A stretch of DNA of 64,000 nt from Haloferax mucosum ATCC BAA-1512 (GTDB lineage: Archaea; Halobacteriota; Halobacteria; Halobacteriales; Haloferacaceae): contig NZ_AOLN01000018.1 in the NCBI RefSeq assembly GCF_000337815.1, positions 434,001 to 498,000 of the forward strand. The letters run 5' to 3'. Shown one piece after another: positions 1 to 7,453 of the stretch. How positions within the stretch are numbered: position 1 is the first letter of the stretch; every line of letters starts with the position of its first letter. Position numbers and translations under genes: made by a program. The notes under the pieces were generated by a model. That model was not told where the DNA came from, did not search any database, and saw nothing but the letters and a program-made list of their open reading frames with translations.

Positions 1-1
1 C

Positions 2-766
2 GGCATCGCCATGGGCAAACGGGGCACGCAGGTCGCACAGGGCGCGTCCGACGTGGTGCTCCGAGACGACAACTTCGTCACCATCCGCGACGCCATCGCC
101 GAGGGGCGCGGCATCTTCGACAACATCCGCAAGTTCGTCAACTACCTCCTCTCTGCGAACGCCGGTGAGGTGCTCGTCGTGTTCCTCGGGACGCTCCTCG
201 GCGCGTTCTTTTTTCCCGACGCGTTCAGCACCGAATCCGCGCTCGTCATCACACCCGTCGCGCTCTTGTGGCTTAATCTCGTCACCGACGGCTTTCCCGC
301 GCTCGCACTCGGCGCGGACCCGAAGTCGGACGACGTGATGAATCGCCCGCCGCGACCGCGACACGAGGGCGTTCTCGACGCTCGAACCATCGTCTCGATT
401 CTTGGCATCGGCGTGGCGCTCACCGCGACTGGACTGGCCGTGTTCTTCTACGCGCTCGCCGAGACAGGCGACCTCGTCGTCGCTCAGACGGTTCTGTTTA
501 CGTTCCTCGTGACCGGCGAGTTAGTCCGCACTCAGTCGGTTCGGCTTCGGTATCGGCTCTCTCCGACCTCGAACCCGTGGCTTCTCGGTGCAGTCGGGCT
601 TTCGCTCGCGCTCCAGCTCGTGTTGCTTTACACGCCGGCGGCGTCGATTTTCGGCGTCGTCCCGCTCGGACTCGAAGCGTGGGGGTGGATCGCCGGGGCG
701 TTCGTCCCCTTCCTCGTCGCAAACCTGCTTCTCGTCCGCCTCAACGACCGAGTGTTCGAGTCGTGA
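2..766 (+). CDS. P-type cation-transporting ATPase, C-terminal fragment
   Basis: The reading frame is open from the first bases of the window, so the gene starts upstream and only the last 254 codons are seen. The visible part opens with the end of the P-domain hinge (GIAMGKRGT, then GASDVVLRDDNF), where type II P-type ATPases coordinate phosphate and Mg, and continues with about six hydrophobic segments matching the cation-ATPase C-terminal domain. It probably pumps Ca or another cation across the membrane using ATP. The substrate cannot be decided because the CPC/PEGL-type M4 segment lies outside. The last 26 bases overlap the end of the convergent TVP38-like gene. Confidence 0.9.
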   Translation, partial: GIAMGKRGTQVAQGASDVVLRDDNFVTIRDAIAEGRGIFDNIRKFVNYLLSANAGEVLVVFLGTLLGAFFFPDAFSTESALVITPVALLWLNLVTDGFPALALGADPKSDDVMNRPPRPRHEGVLDARTIVSILGIGVALTATGLAVFFYALAETGDLVVAQTVLFTFLVTGELVRTQSVRLRYRLSPTSNPWLLGAVGLSLALQLVLLYTPAASIFGVVPLGLEAWGWIAGAFVPFLVANLLLVRLNDRVFES

Positions 767-1466
767 CCGTCGAGACGGCCGAGAGTAACTGGTCTCGATA
801 GAGATACCCGAGGACCGAGGCGGCGACGAGAAGCGTGAGGAGGACGGCGGTCAAAAACGGGTCGCCGTCGGCGGCCGCGGCACCCGCCGAGTTGACGAGG
901 AAAAAGCCCGGAAAGCGACCGATTGCGGCCACGAGAACGATTCGTCGAACCGGGATGTCGGTGAGTCCGGCGGCGAAACAGAGGGCGTCGTCGGGGAGTC
1001 CCGGGACGAGAAAGACGAGGAAGATGACGGCAAGACCGTGGTTGGCCATCATGCCGTCGAAGGACGCGAGCGCGTCGGCGGTGATGACGCGCTCGACGTA
1101 CGGGCGGCCGAACAACCGGGCGAGACTGATAGCGAGGGCCGTGCCGACGACGATACCGACCATACTGTACAGCGTCCCCCATAGTGCGCCGAAGAGATAC
1201 CCACTTGCGAATCCGAGCGCCTGTCCGGGGACGGGGGCGACGAGCACCTGCGCGATTTGCACCGCGATGAACGCGAGCGGAGCGACCGCGCCGTACCCGA
1301 GAAGCCACGTTCGGAGCGCACGCGGGTCGGCGAGAAACGGGAACTGCTCGACGAGCACCGACCCGCCGAGGACCGCGACGGCGACGAGAATCGTCGCAAA
1401 CAGGATCGTCCGCCAGCGGTCGGCCGCCGACTCGAAGAGGACGGGTACGCGAAACACGGATGACAT
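741..1466 (-). CDS. TVP38/TMEM64 (SNARE-associated/DedA-type) membrane protein
   Basis: This is a 241-residue polytopic membrane protein. The core has the family features: a PGQALGFASGYLFG stretch near residue 90, then a small-residue helix, FGRPYVERVI, and the loop FLVFLVPGLPDDALCFAAGLTDI near residues 150-175, a re-entrant-loop motif of TVP38/DedA proteins. The ATG at 1466 was chosen because it directly precedes the conserved part; the frame stays open to 1703, but that stretch is Arg-rich and overlaps the divergent stress-protein gene. Members are thought to move or scramble lipids, or act in envelope homeostasis; the substrate here is unknown. It converges on and overlaps the ATPase gene. 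Confidence 0.85.
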   Translation of the reverse strand: MSSVFRVPVLFESAADRWRTILFATILVAVAVLGGSVLVEQFPFLADPRALRTWLLGYGAVAPLAFIAVQIAQVLVAPVPGQALGFASGYLFGALWGTLYSMVGIVVGTALAISLARLFGRPYVERVITADALASFDGMMANHGLAVIFLVFLVPGLPDDALCFAAGLTDIPVRRIVLVAAIGRFPGFFLVNSAGAAAADGDPFLTAVLLTLLVAASVLGYLYRDQLLSAVSTVTTRTLGR

Positions 1467-1532
1467 AACGACCGCCACGGGCAAAAATCCAACCGCGGGA
1501 ACGTTTTGTGCCGAGCACACGTACCGTCTCCC

Positions 1533-1976
1533 ATGGCAGAGACCATCCTCGTCGCCGTCGATGGGTCCCCGCTGTCCAAGCGAGCGTTCGAAAACGCGGT
1601 CGCTGACGCCGGCTCGACGGTCGTCGCACTGCATGTCATCGACCCGACCGGTCCGGGGTACAGCGCGCCAATCGACGTGGATGTGAGCATGGAACCGCTT
1701 CACGGGTCAGCGGCGTGGTACCAGAAGGCAGAAGCCGTCGCCGACGCGATATTCGAGGCACTCACGGCACTCGCCGACGGAACCGGCGTCGAAATCGAGA
1801 CCGAAACCGTGCGGGGCGACCCAACCCGCGCAATCGTTAGACACGCCCGCGAGAACGACATCGACGCGATATACGTCGGCGGCCACGGCCGCTCCGGCGA
1901 GACAGATATCCTCTTCGGCAGCGTCGCCGAACTCGTCACCGAGCGGTCGCCGGTCAGCGTTACGGTCGTTCGGTGA
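1533..1976 (+). CDS. Universal stress protein, UspA family
   Basis: This 147-residue protein has a single UspA alpha/beta fold. It begins with MAETILVAVDGSPLSKRAF and ends with the ATP-binding signature: GGHGRSGETDILFGS near residues 112-126 matches G-x2-G-x9-G-S/T, followed by the hydrophobic last strand VSVTVV. The ATP-binding type is therefore likely. The ATG at 1533 is preferred over an in-frame ATG at 1506 because the fold starts right there. It is divergent from the TVP38-like gene with a 66-base gap and stands alone. The physiological role cannot be read from sequence. Confidence 0.9.
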   Translation: MAETILVAVDGSPLSKRAFENAVADAGSTVVALHVIDPTGPGYSAPIDVDVSMEPLHGSAAWYQKAEAVADAIFEALTALADGTGVEIETETVRGDPTRAIVRHARENDIDAIYVGGHGRSGETDILFGSVAELVTERSPVSVTVVR

Positions 1977-2018
1977 CCGACAGTCGGTGCCGAAACCACC
2001 GCCTCGGCGTGGTGGCCG

Positions 2019-2681
2019 TTAGCCGTCGGACAGACAATCGGACGCGAGCGTTGACGAGACCAATTGGTCGATGCCACGTCGGAGGCGTTCTGACGTCGAT
2101 TGCGGCGAGATTCCCAGTTCCTCGGCGAGGTCTGAAAGCGCCACGTCACGCGGAACGTCGAAGTAGCCCTGTTCGGCCGCGAGAGTGAGTACGCGTCGCT
2201 GTTTGTCGCTCAGTCCGTAGCGCGTCGAATCGCCGCTATCGCCGCGATAGATTCGCCGAACGGACATCTCCAGCCCCATCTCTCCACAGAGTTCGCGGTA
2301 TCGAATCAACGCGTTGCGGTCGGGAAACCGCATTCGTGTGTGGACGCCGTCGGATGTGACCGTCACGTCGAGACGCGAGGCACCGACCTCGACATCGTTC
2401 GGATAGATGACCGCTTCGGCGTGCTCCGAGACCTGTACGCGATACAGACGGCGGTCGGGGAACGACTCCAGCAGTTCGGGAGTGCCGACGGTTTCGTCGT
2501 CTTCCATCGCGGATTCGAAGTTATCGAAGTCGCCGCCGCACGCCCACACGAAAAGGAGCGGACGCTCCGGGTCGGTCGCGATGGTCTGCTCGACTTCGAG
2601 TCGCACCGCTGGAGCGCGCTCCATAGCGGCCGCCAGCGGCAGGTCCGGACTTCGAATGATAAAATCCGCGATACAACTCAT
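2019..2681 (-). CDS. Bat-like (bacterio-opsin activator type) HTH transcription regulator
   Basis: A 220-residue regulator. The C-terminal 60 residues form the HTH_10 domain typical of haloarchaeal Bat-like proteins: YGLSDKQRRVLTLAAEQGYFDVPRD, then LSDLAEELGISPQSTSERLRRGIDQLV. The N-terminal 150 residues are an alpha/beta region like the Bat-associated sensory region, without a PAS or GAF motif I can name. The ATG at 2681 fits the family start; the open frame upstream to 2828 is rejected because it has no such homology. It is transcribed away from trm5, and the 259-base intergenic region carries several palindromes that could be its own sites. The target genes are unknown. Confidence 0.85.
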   Translation of the reverse strand: MSCIADFIIRSPDLPLAAAMERAPAVRLEVEQTIATDPERPLLFVWACGGDFDNFESAMEDDETVGTPELLESFPDRRLYRVQVSEHAEAVIYPNDVEVGASRLDVTVTSDGVHTRMRFPDRNALIRYRELCGEMGLEMSVRRIYRGDSGDSTRYGLSDKQRRVLTLAAEQGYFDVPRDVALSDLAEELGISPQSTSERLRRGIDQLVSSTLASDCLSDG

Positions 2682-2799
2682 CAGTATGATGGTCTCTCCC
2701 CGATGGTGTAAAAACCCATACATTAGAGTCGGAGAATGGAGGACCGAATGAATGGGCCCGGGCAAGGCCCAAAACGTTGTCAGAGGCACGCCCACTGGC

Positions 2800-2813
2800 A
2801 CGACAATTGTCGT
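2800..2813. promoter_or_regulatory. 14-bp perfect palindrome upstream of the Bat-like regulator
   Basis: ACGACAA followed by TTGTCGT reads identically on both strands. It lies about 120 bases upstream of the regulator start codon and 140 bases upstream of trm5, in noncoding DNA. A perfect 14-mer of this kind suits a homodimeric DNA-binding protein. The role is inferred; chance palindromes of this length are uncommon but possible. Confidence 0.4.
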
Positions 2814-2861
2814 TTGGTTTGTGGGCAAATGAGGCTACTCGCTCGGGGAACCTATGCGTAC

Positions 2862-2912
2862 GCCCTGACTAATCAGGGCATTATATGTCCCCCCACGCGT
2901 GAAGCGTCACGC
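2862..2912 (+). promoter_or_regulatory. trm5 promoter with a TATA box between two inverted repeats
   Basis: A TATA-like element (ATTATATG, about 2880-2887) sits between two perfect inverted repeats: GCCCTGA-CTAA-TCAGGGC at 2862-2879 and GCGTGA-AGCG-TCACGC at 2897-2912. Transcription would start near 2908-2912, about 30 bases before the ATG at 2941. The first repeat occupies the BRE position and the second the start region, so a protein bound to either could block TFB/TBP or polymerase. The second could alternatively be a 5' leader hairpin. Confidence 0.5.
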
Positions 2913-2940
2913 TTACTCGGAGTCGCGGAGTGGTGAAACT

Positions 2941-3924
2941 ATGAACGTCCCCTGCGTCCGCGTCGCCCGCGAATCCGGGGAAGCGACGCGCAGACGCCTC
3001 GCCGACGCCGACCTACTGGACCACGACCACGAGATAACCGTCTCTGAAGGCCACCTCTATATCCCTATCGTCGATGCCGACGCCGTACCGGCCGACTTCG
3101 AAGTCGTCGATTACGAGCCGCCAACCCGAGAGACACAGACCACACCCACCGACATTCTCGGATTCGAGCCGTCCTACGAGCGCCTCGGCGAGATAGTCAT
3201 CCTCGACGAGGACGACCCCGAGCGCGCACGCGAAATCGCCAACGCAATCGTCGCCTCCGACCTCACGGCTGACACCGTCGTCAACCGCGCGTCGAAAATC
3301 AAAGGCGAGCTTCGTATCCGCGACTGGGACGTGCTCGTCGGCGACTCGACAGAGACGGTCCACCGCGAGTACGGCCACGAGTTCCACCTCGACATCGATA
3401 CGGTCTACTTTTCACCACGGCTCGCAACCGAACGTCACCGCATCGTCGAACAGATTCACCCCGACGAGCGCGTCTTCGATATGTTCGCCGGCGTCGGTCC
3501 CTTCGCAATCCCGGCCGCGGCCGCCGGTGCCGAGGTCGTCGCCTGCGACCTGAACGCCGCCGCCGTCGAGTTCCTGCGCGAGAATGCGGTCCGAAACGAC
3601 GTGAGTGACCGACTCACTGCGATTCACGGCGACGTCCGCACGGTCGCAGACGACTACGAAGGCTGGGCCGACCGTCTCGTCATGAACCTCCCGCACAGCG
3701 CCAACGAGTTCCTCGACACGGCCGTTCTGCTCGCCGGCGACGAGTGTCTCATCCACCTCTACGACATCCAGCACGAAGACGACCCGTTCGGACCCGGACT
3801 CGAAGCCGTCCGCGCCGCCGCCGAACCCGCCTACGAAGTTGCCGTCGTCGAAGAGCGAATCGTCCGCTCGTACGCCCCACACGAGTACAACGTCTGTTTG
3901 GACGTTCGCCTGACGAAAGCGTAG
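2941..3924 (+). CDS. trm5: tRNA (guanine(37)-N1)-methyltransferase, Trm5 family
   Basis: This 327-residue class I methyltransferase makes m1G37 next to the anticodon, which prevents frameshifting. The sequence shows a Trm5 N-terminal domain (MNVPCVRVARESGEATRRRL), a linker with the VNRASKIKGELRIRDWDVLVGD region, the SAM-binding motif DMFAGVGPFAIP at residues 180-191, an acidic residue after the second strand (VVACDLNAAAVEF), and the catalytic NLPH motif at 249-252. The ATG at 2941 was selected because the Trm5 fold begins there. The promoter region is rich in palindromes. Archaea can have several Trm5 types, including ones that also modify wyosine intermediates; I cannot assign the subtype with certainty. 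Confidence 0.92.
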   Translation: MNVPCVRVARESGEATRRRLADADLLDHDHEITVSEGHLYIPIVDADAVPADFEVVDYEPPTRETQTTPTDILGFEPSYERLGEIVILDEDDPERAREIANAIVASDLTADTVVNRASKIKGELRIRDWDVLVGDSTETVHREYGHEFHLDIDTVYFSPRLATERHRIVEQIHPDERVFDMFAGVGPFAIPAAAAGAEVVACDLNAAAVEFLRENAVRNDVSDRLTAIHGDVRTVADDYEGWADRLVMNLPHSANEFLDTAVLLAGDECLIHLYDIQHEDDPFGPGLEAVRAAAEPAYEVAVVEERIVRSYAPHEYNVCLDVRLTKA

Positions 3925-4017
3925 CGCCGCGTGCTGACGACCGGCAGACACCGGGTTGATTCGCAAGTCTTAATTACGTAACCGGGGTACGAGAGAATGC
4001 GTTCGAAAGCCCACCGC

Positions 4018-4090
4018 GCCGGTGTAGCTCAGCTGGCAGAGCGATTCCTTCGTAAGGAATAGGCCGAGGGTTCAAATCCCTCCACCGGCT
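4018..4090 (+). tRNA. tRNA-Thr (anticodon CGT)
   Basis: The cloverleaf folds well. The acceptor stem GCCGGTG pairs with CACCGGC and the discriminator base is T. The D arm includes AGCTGGCAGA. The anticodon stem ATTCC pairs with GGAAT around the loop TTCGTAA, giving anticodon CGT (reads ACG, threonine). The T arm is GAGGG-TTCAAAT-CCCTC. There is no intron. A TATA-like CTTAATTACG lies about 40 bases upstream and a short T-run follows the 3' end. CCA is not encoded. An apparent reverse-strand ORF over this gene is only antisense tRNA. Confidence 0.97.
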
Positions 4091-4519
4091 TACTTTTCCC
4101 GCGAACTCACGTCCCGAGCACCCTGTGTGCTCGGCACTCGTGAGTGGGTGAGTCCGTGACTGGAGGAATTTGAACGAGGGGGCGACTGCAAGGAGCGACC
4201 GTAGTTCACAATCCTCTCTACCGGTTTTTCTAGAACTTAGTAACCACGAGTGAAACGAACAAAACGATCGTAGCTCACACCGAACCATCAATTTCAGTCA
4301 ATTTCTTCACCATGCTATAACCCAACAGCCGAGAAACAGATGCTCGCTAGAAGCGGGCCCATCCTCTGAATCAGTTTGCAATGCTACAGTAAGATGAGGT
4401 TGCCGTCTCGGAGACTGCCAATAATATTGAAACCCACTACGTCTCGCTCGATGCGATTTCTGTCACGGGATAAGATTTATTAATTGACAGAATCATGCCA
4501 GGAATGGAGTCTGTCAACA
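4091..4519. other. Noncoding low-GC gap with decayed tRNA-like fragments
   Basis: These 429 bases lack a convincing gene. They are visibly richer in A and T than the flanks. Two stretches resemble pieces of the adjacent tRNA-Thr: 4161-4180 looks like an inverted copy of the T arm (its complement reads GTTCAAATTCCTCCA, against GTTCAAATCCCTCCA in the tRNA), and 4208-4228 resembles the tRNA 3' end in direct orientation (AATCCTCTCTACCGG against AATCCCTCCACCGG). Such remnants are left by integrases that use tRNA 3' ends. A TATA-like GATTTATTAATTG at about 4469-4481 probably drives the next gene. Confidence 0.5.
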
Positions 4520-4948
4520 ATGAGAAGACCAAATGTAATACTACTCACCATCATGGTTATCGGAGGGTTACTCGTTGCCTCGGCCGCTCCAGCGGCCGCT
4601 GCCTCGGCAGACAGTAAGAAAGACGATATTACGTGCGAGTACAACCCTGGTTATACGACCGCAGTCATCGACTTCTCGGATGCGTCGAACACCGAACTAT
4701 GGAACGACGCCAGAGCGTTCGCAAAGGCGAGTCTCGAAAAGTGTGGACTCGACGGTCGAGAGGAGACCGAACTCGCCGGTGAGGTCAGAGCCCACGCTCT
4801 CGGCGAACACGCGCCCGGGGACCTCAATCCCGGTCAGACGATCGATATGGCCGGGTCCGGACACGACCCACAGGAAGACAAATACGGCTGGTTGATGGGT
4901 GACGTTCCGGGATGGATTCCGATTCCAGGCGACCCGTCTACATCATAA
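4520..4948 (+). CDS. Small secreted protein of unknown function
   Basis: This is a 142-residue protein I do not recognise. It begins MRRPNVILLTIMVIGGLLVASAAPAAAA, a Sec-type signal peptide with a plausible cleavage after AAA near residue 28. The mature part is about 114 residues and acidic, with two cysteines (in DITCEY and EKCGLD) that could form one disulfide, and a C-terminal GWLMGDVPGWIPIPGD rich in Gly, Pro and Trp. The ATG at 4520 was chosen because the signal peptide starts there and GGAG lies a little upstream; the longer frame from 4484 would bury it. It sits in a tRNA-flanked, atypical islet, so horizontal origin is possible. Confidence 0.65.
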   Translation: MRRPNVILLTIMVIGGLLVASAAPAAAASADSKKDDITCEYNPGYTTAVIDFSDASNTELWNDARAFAKASLEKCGLDGREETELAGEVRAHALGEHAPGDLNPGQTIDMAGSGHDPQEDKYGWLMGDVPGWIPIPGDPSTS

Positions 4949-5099
4949 CCGCGCCAGCAGTTTCAATCGGACTGTTCGTTTCCGAACGGCGCGAACCACA
5001 CGCAGTTACTTGACTGCTGTCGAACCAGTCTCAATTCGAACGCTTTTTTCACCGACCGGGTGTCTAAGAAGTCTGCCCGCGAGAACAACGACAAGTCGT

Positions 5100-5300
5100 T
5101 CAGTTATCGGGGATTCCGCACACGCCGGCTTCGTTGCCCATCTTCTCGACACCGGATGCGAACTGACCCAACTCCCAGACCGCTTCGTGTCCGGTCTCTT
5201 CACGGTGGTTCTCGATGCGCATCCGAGCCGCGGCGAGTTTCGAGAACGCCTCTTCGAGTTCGCACTCCGGGCACGAGACTGTCGCTCGGTGGGCCGTCAT
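5100..5300 (-). CDS. Small zinc-finger-like haloarchaeal protein
   Basis: A 66-residue protein beginning MTAHRATVSCPECELEE. The CPEC pair, followed by HREETGH about 20 residues later, gives a possible C2H2-type zinc site in one small domain, with a further Cys in GVCGIPDN near the end. The pattern and the phrase ETGHEAVWELG recur in small haloarchaeal proteins I remember (DUF7542-like, from memory). Function is unknown; nucleic-acid or protein binding is a fair guess. It is divergent from diphthine synthase, with 132 bases between start codons. The overlapping plus-strand frames have no recognisable product. Confidence 0.7.
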   Translation of the reverse strand: MTAHRATVSCPECELEEAFSKLAAARMRIENHREETGHEAVWELGQFASGVEKMGNEAGVCGIPDN

Positions 5301-5432
5301 CGTCCGAACAGAACAGGGCCTGCGAGAAAACCTCGTCGGTCAGGTCGGTCGAGAGAAGTCGAACAGGCAAGCGTCACCTCACCCCTCATCCGAGGTCACG
5401 CCGCTTATGACCGCCCACGACAGAACACAGGC

Positions 5433-6239
5433 ATGCTCACCTTCATCGGTCTCGGTCTGTACGACGAACAGTCGGTTACGGTCGAGGGCAAGGAAGCGCT
5501 GGCCGATGCCGACCGTGCGTTCGCGGAGTTCTACACGAGCCACCTCGTGGGGGCGACCGTAGAGGACCTCGAAACGTACCACGATATCGATATCGAGGTC
5601 CGCGACCGCGCGGGCGTCGAACAGGACCCTGAAGCGATTCTCGACGCCGCGGAAGACGAACATATCGCGTTCCTCACCGCCGGCGATACGATGATTTCGA
5701 CGACGCACGTGGACCTCCGACTGCGCGCCGAAGAACGCGGCATCGAAACCCGCCTCATCCACGGTGTAACCGCCCAGTCCGCCGCAAGCGGGTTGACCGG
5801 CCTGCAAAACTACCGTTTCGGAAAGGCGGTCACGCTTCCGTTTCCGTACGTCCACGGCGGCGACCCAGTTCCAAAGAGCGTTATCGACTCGCTCGAAGCG
5901 AACCGCGAGCGAGGACTCCACACGCTCGTCTACTTAGACATCAAAGTCGATTGGGAGGGCCGCCGCGGCGTCGAAGTCGAGGGCGACAAATACATGTCCG
6001 CCGAGTACGCGGCCGACCTGTTCGCAACGCACTGGGACGCCGATGCTCTCGGTGTCGCAGTCTGTCGCGCGGGAAGTCCGAACCCCGTCGTCGTCGCTGA
6101 CCGACTGTCCGAACTCGCCGAGCGAGACTTTGGCGAGCCGCTCCACATGCTCGTTATTCCCGGCGAGGTCCACCACGTCGAAGCCGATGCGCTGAGTGCT
6201 CTCGGCGGCGCATCCGAGTCGCTTTTCGACTACGAATAG
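5433..6239 (+). CDS. dphB: Diphthine synthase (elongation factor 2 diphthamide biosynthesis)
   Basis: A 268-residue member of the tetrapyrrole-methylase-fold SAM enzymes. It methylates the modified histidine of aEF2 during diphthamide synthesis. Visible features are the N-terminal strand MLTFIGLGLYDEQSVTVEG, the second-motif region FLTAGDTMISTTHVDLRL where the family has GDPxxATTH, IHGVTAQSAASGLTGLQNYRFGKAVTLPFP, and a C-terminal VIPGEVHHVEADAL. Length fits the family. The frame is open back to 4899, but the conserved start is the ATG at 5433; the upstream part lies opposite the zinc-finger gene and is noncoding. It converges with artA, with only 60 bases between the two stop codons. Confidence 0.95.
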   Translation: MLTFIGLGLYDEQSVTVEGKEALADADRAFAEFYTSHLVGATVEDLETYHDIDIEVRDRAGVEQDPEAILDAAEDEHIAFLTAGDTMISTTHVDLRLRAEERGIETRLIHGVTAQSAASGLTGLQNYRFGKAVTLPFPYVHGGDPVPKSVIDSLEANRERGLHTLVYLDIKVDWEGRRGVEVEGDKYMSAEYAADLFATHWDADALGVAVCRAGSPNPVVVADRLSELAERDFGEPLHMLVIPGEVHHVEADALSALGGASESLFDYE

Positions 6240-6299
6240 AGAACGAGAGCCGAAACGCCCGCAAGAACGAAAATCAGCGTGAGGTGCCGAGCCAGACGC

Positions 6300-7232
6300 T
6301 TACGCGCGGCGGTTACGCGGTGCGTCGAGGCCAAGTTCGTTTCGGAGGTCGTACTCCTCACCAGTGACCATGTACAACACGTCCTCGATAATCGTGAGGA
6401 GCTCCGGTACTTCCTGGACGACTAAGTACGTGATACCGATGAGTGCGACGACGGCGAGCACCTGGCTGATGATGCGGTCGGAAATAAAGAACGACACCAT
6501 GTACGGGTCGGACGACCCGAACAAGAACAGAATTTCGTCAACGAACAGGTGGAAGTACTGCTTTCCGACAGAAATCGTGATGAACGTCGTTCGGAGTAGG
6601 TTCAGCGCGTAGATAATCGGGACGGCAATAGCCAGTCCGCGAATCTTCCGCCGAATCGGTGCATCGACGGCCGCGATGAGGCCCGCAAAGATAGCGATAC
6701 TTCCGAGACCGGTACACGCAAGGACGACCGAAATCTCGATTCGGTGCGAGCCTTGCATCCACAGGAAGGTGTTATCGTAGCCTTGCGACCCGATAATCAT
6801 CTCCGGCGAGTACCCGAGTAGATTGATGAGGAAGTGCGTCTGTGCCGCGACGGTCTCCATCAGGATACCGCGCGGTGCAGGTATCGTCGTTCCGAGAAGT
6901 GTGAACGCAGGAATCGTCTCGAAGGGGAGGTAGACGACACCCATCGCCGCGACCGCTCGGGAGAGCACAAAGAGGGTGTCCCGCCCCGTAAACAGGAGCC
7001 AACCGGCGTAGAGACACGCCGGGACGGCCGCAATCGTCAGCAATCCCTCGACGTAGCTCTTGTGGACGAGCGTGAAGTGTGGGATGAGTTGTAACCAGAA
7101 GATAGCAAAAAGCACCCACGCCGCGGCCATCACCCGACGTCCGAGTTTGCGGTCACGCCCGCTGGCGACCGCACCCGCAACGAAGGTGGCGATGACTACC
7201 CACGCAAGGACATCGGAGAGTAGTCCGGGCAT
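6300..7232 (-). CDS. artA: Archaeosortase A
   Basis: A 310-residue multi-span membrane transpeptidase that recognises PGF-CTERM tails of secreted proteins, cuts them and passes them on for C-terminal lipid anchoring. Numbering from the ATG at 7232 puts the catalytic Cys at 173 (in LACTGLGS), Arg at 214 (in NLLRTTF) and Arg at 253 (in SDRIIS). These are the triad positions I recall for the Haloferax volcanii enzyme, which supports this start over one at 7256. About eight hydrophobic segments are visible. The next gene downstream of its promoter region encodes an S-layer protein with a PGF-CTERM tail, so enzyme and likely substrate are adjacent. Confidence 0.97.
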   Translation of the reverse strand: MPGLLSDVLAWVVIATFVAGAVASGRDRKLGRRVMAAAWVLFAIFWLQLIPHFTLVHKSYVEGLLTIAAVPACLYAGWLLFTGRDTLFVLSRAVAAMGVVYLPFETIPAFTLLGTTIPAPRGILMETVAAQTHFLINLLGYSPEMIIGSQGYDNTFLWMQGSHRIEISVVLACTGLGSIAIFAGLIAAVDAPIRRKIRGLAIAVPIIYALNLLRTTFITISVGKQYFHLFVDEILFLFGSSDPYMVSFFISDRIISQVLAVVALIGITYLVVQEVPELLTIIEDVLYMVTGEEYDLRNELGLDAPRNRRA

Positions 7233-7421
7233 ACATGTGGGAACACGTGGACCCAATAAATCCCTTGCCGTTCCGTGCGTCGAGGCTGCGAGACCGTCTG
7301 AGTATCCGAATTATCTGGTGTTAGTGACTATCCCGTCGGGTTCGAATATTGGATTCGACGAGAGAACCAGAGGTGGCGGCGCTATCGCTCGGGCGACAGC
7401 GTCAATAAAGAAGTTGAGGGG

Positions 7422-7439
7422 ACCGGGAACGAACCCGGT
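7422..7439 (-). terminator. Hairpin downstream of the S-layer gene
   Basis: On the minus strand ACCGGG, a 6-base loop and CCCGGT form a perfect 6-bp GC-rich stem beginning 15 bases past the S-layer stop codon. A C/T-rich tract ending TTCTTTATT follows. The position and fold suit transcription termination or 3' end stabilisation of a very abundant mRNA. It also lies between the S-layer gene and artA, so it would limit read-through into artA. Confidence 0.6.
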
Positions 7440-7453
7440 AGTTAAGACGTATT

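Noticed and set aside
2736-2936. 66-codon ORF between the Bat-like gene and trm5
   Set aside because: It spans promoter palindromes and the TATA box, with poor codon bias.
3974-4291. Minus-strand 105-residue ORF containing a WRDLNPRP-type stretch
   Set aside because: It runs over the tRNA-Thr gene in reverse; that peptide phrase is the well-known translation of an antisense tRNA.
4899-5432. N-terminal extension of diphthine synthase
   Set aside because: The open frame continues upstream, but it lies opposite a small gene, has no family match, and the conserved start is ATG 5433.
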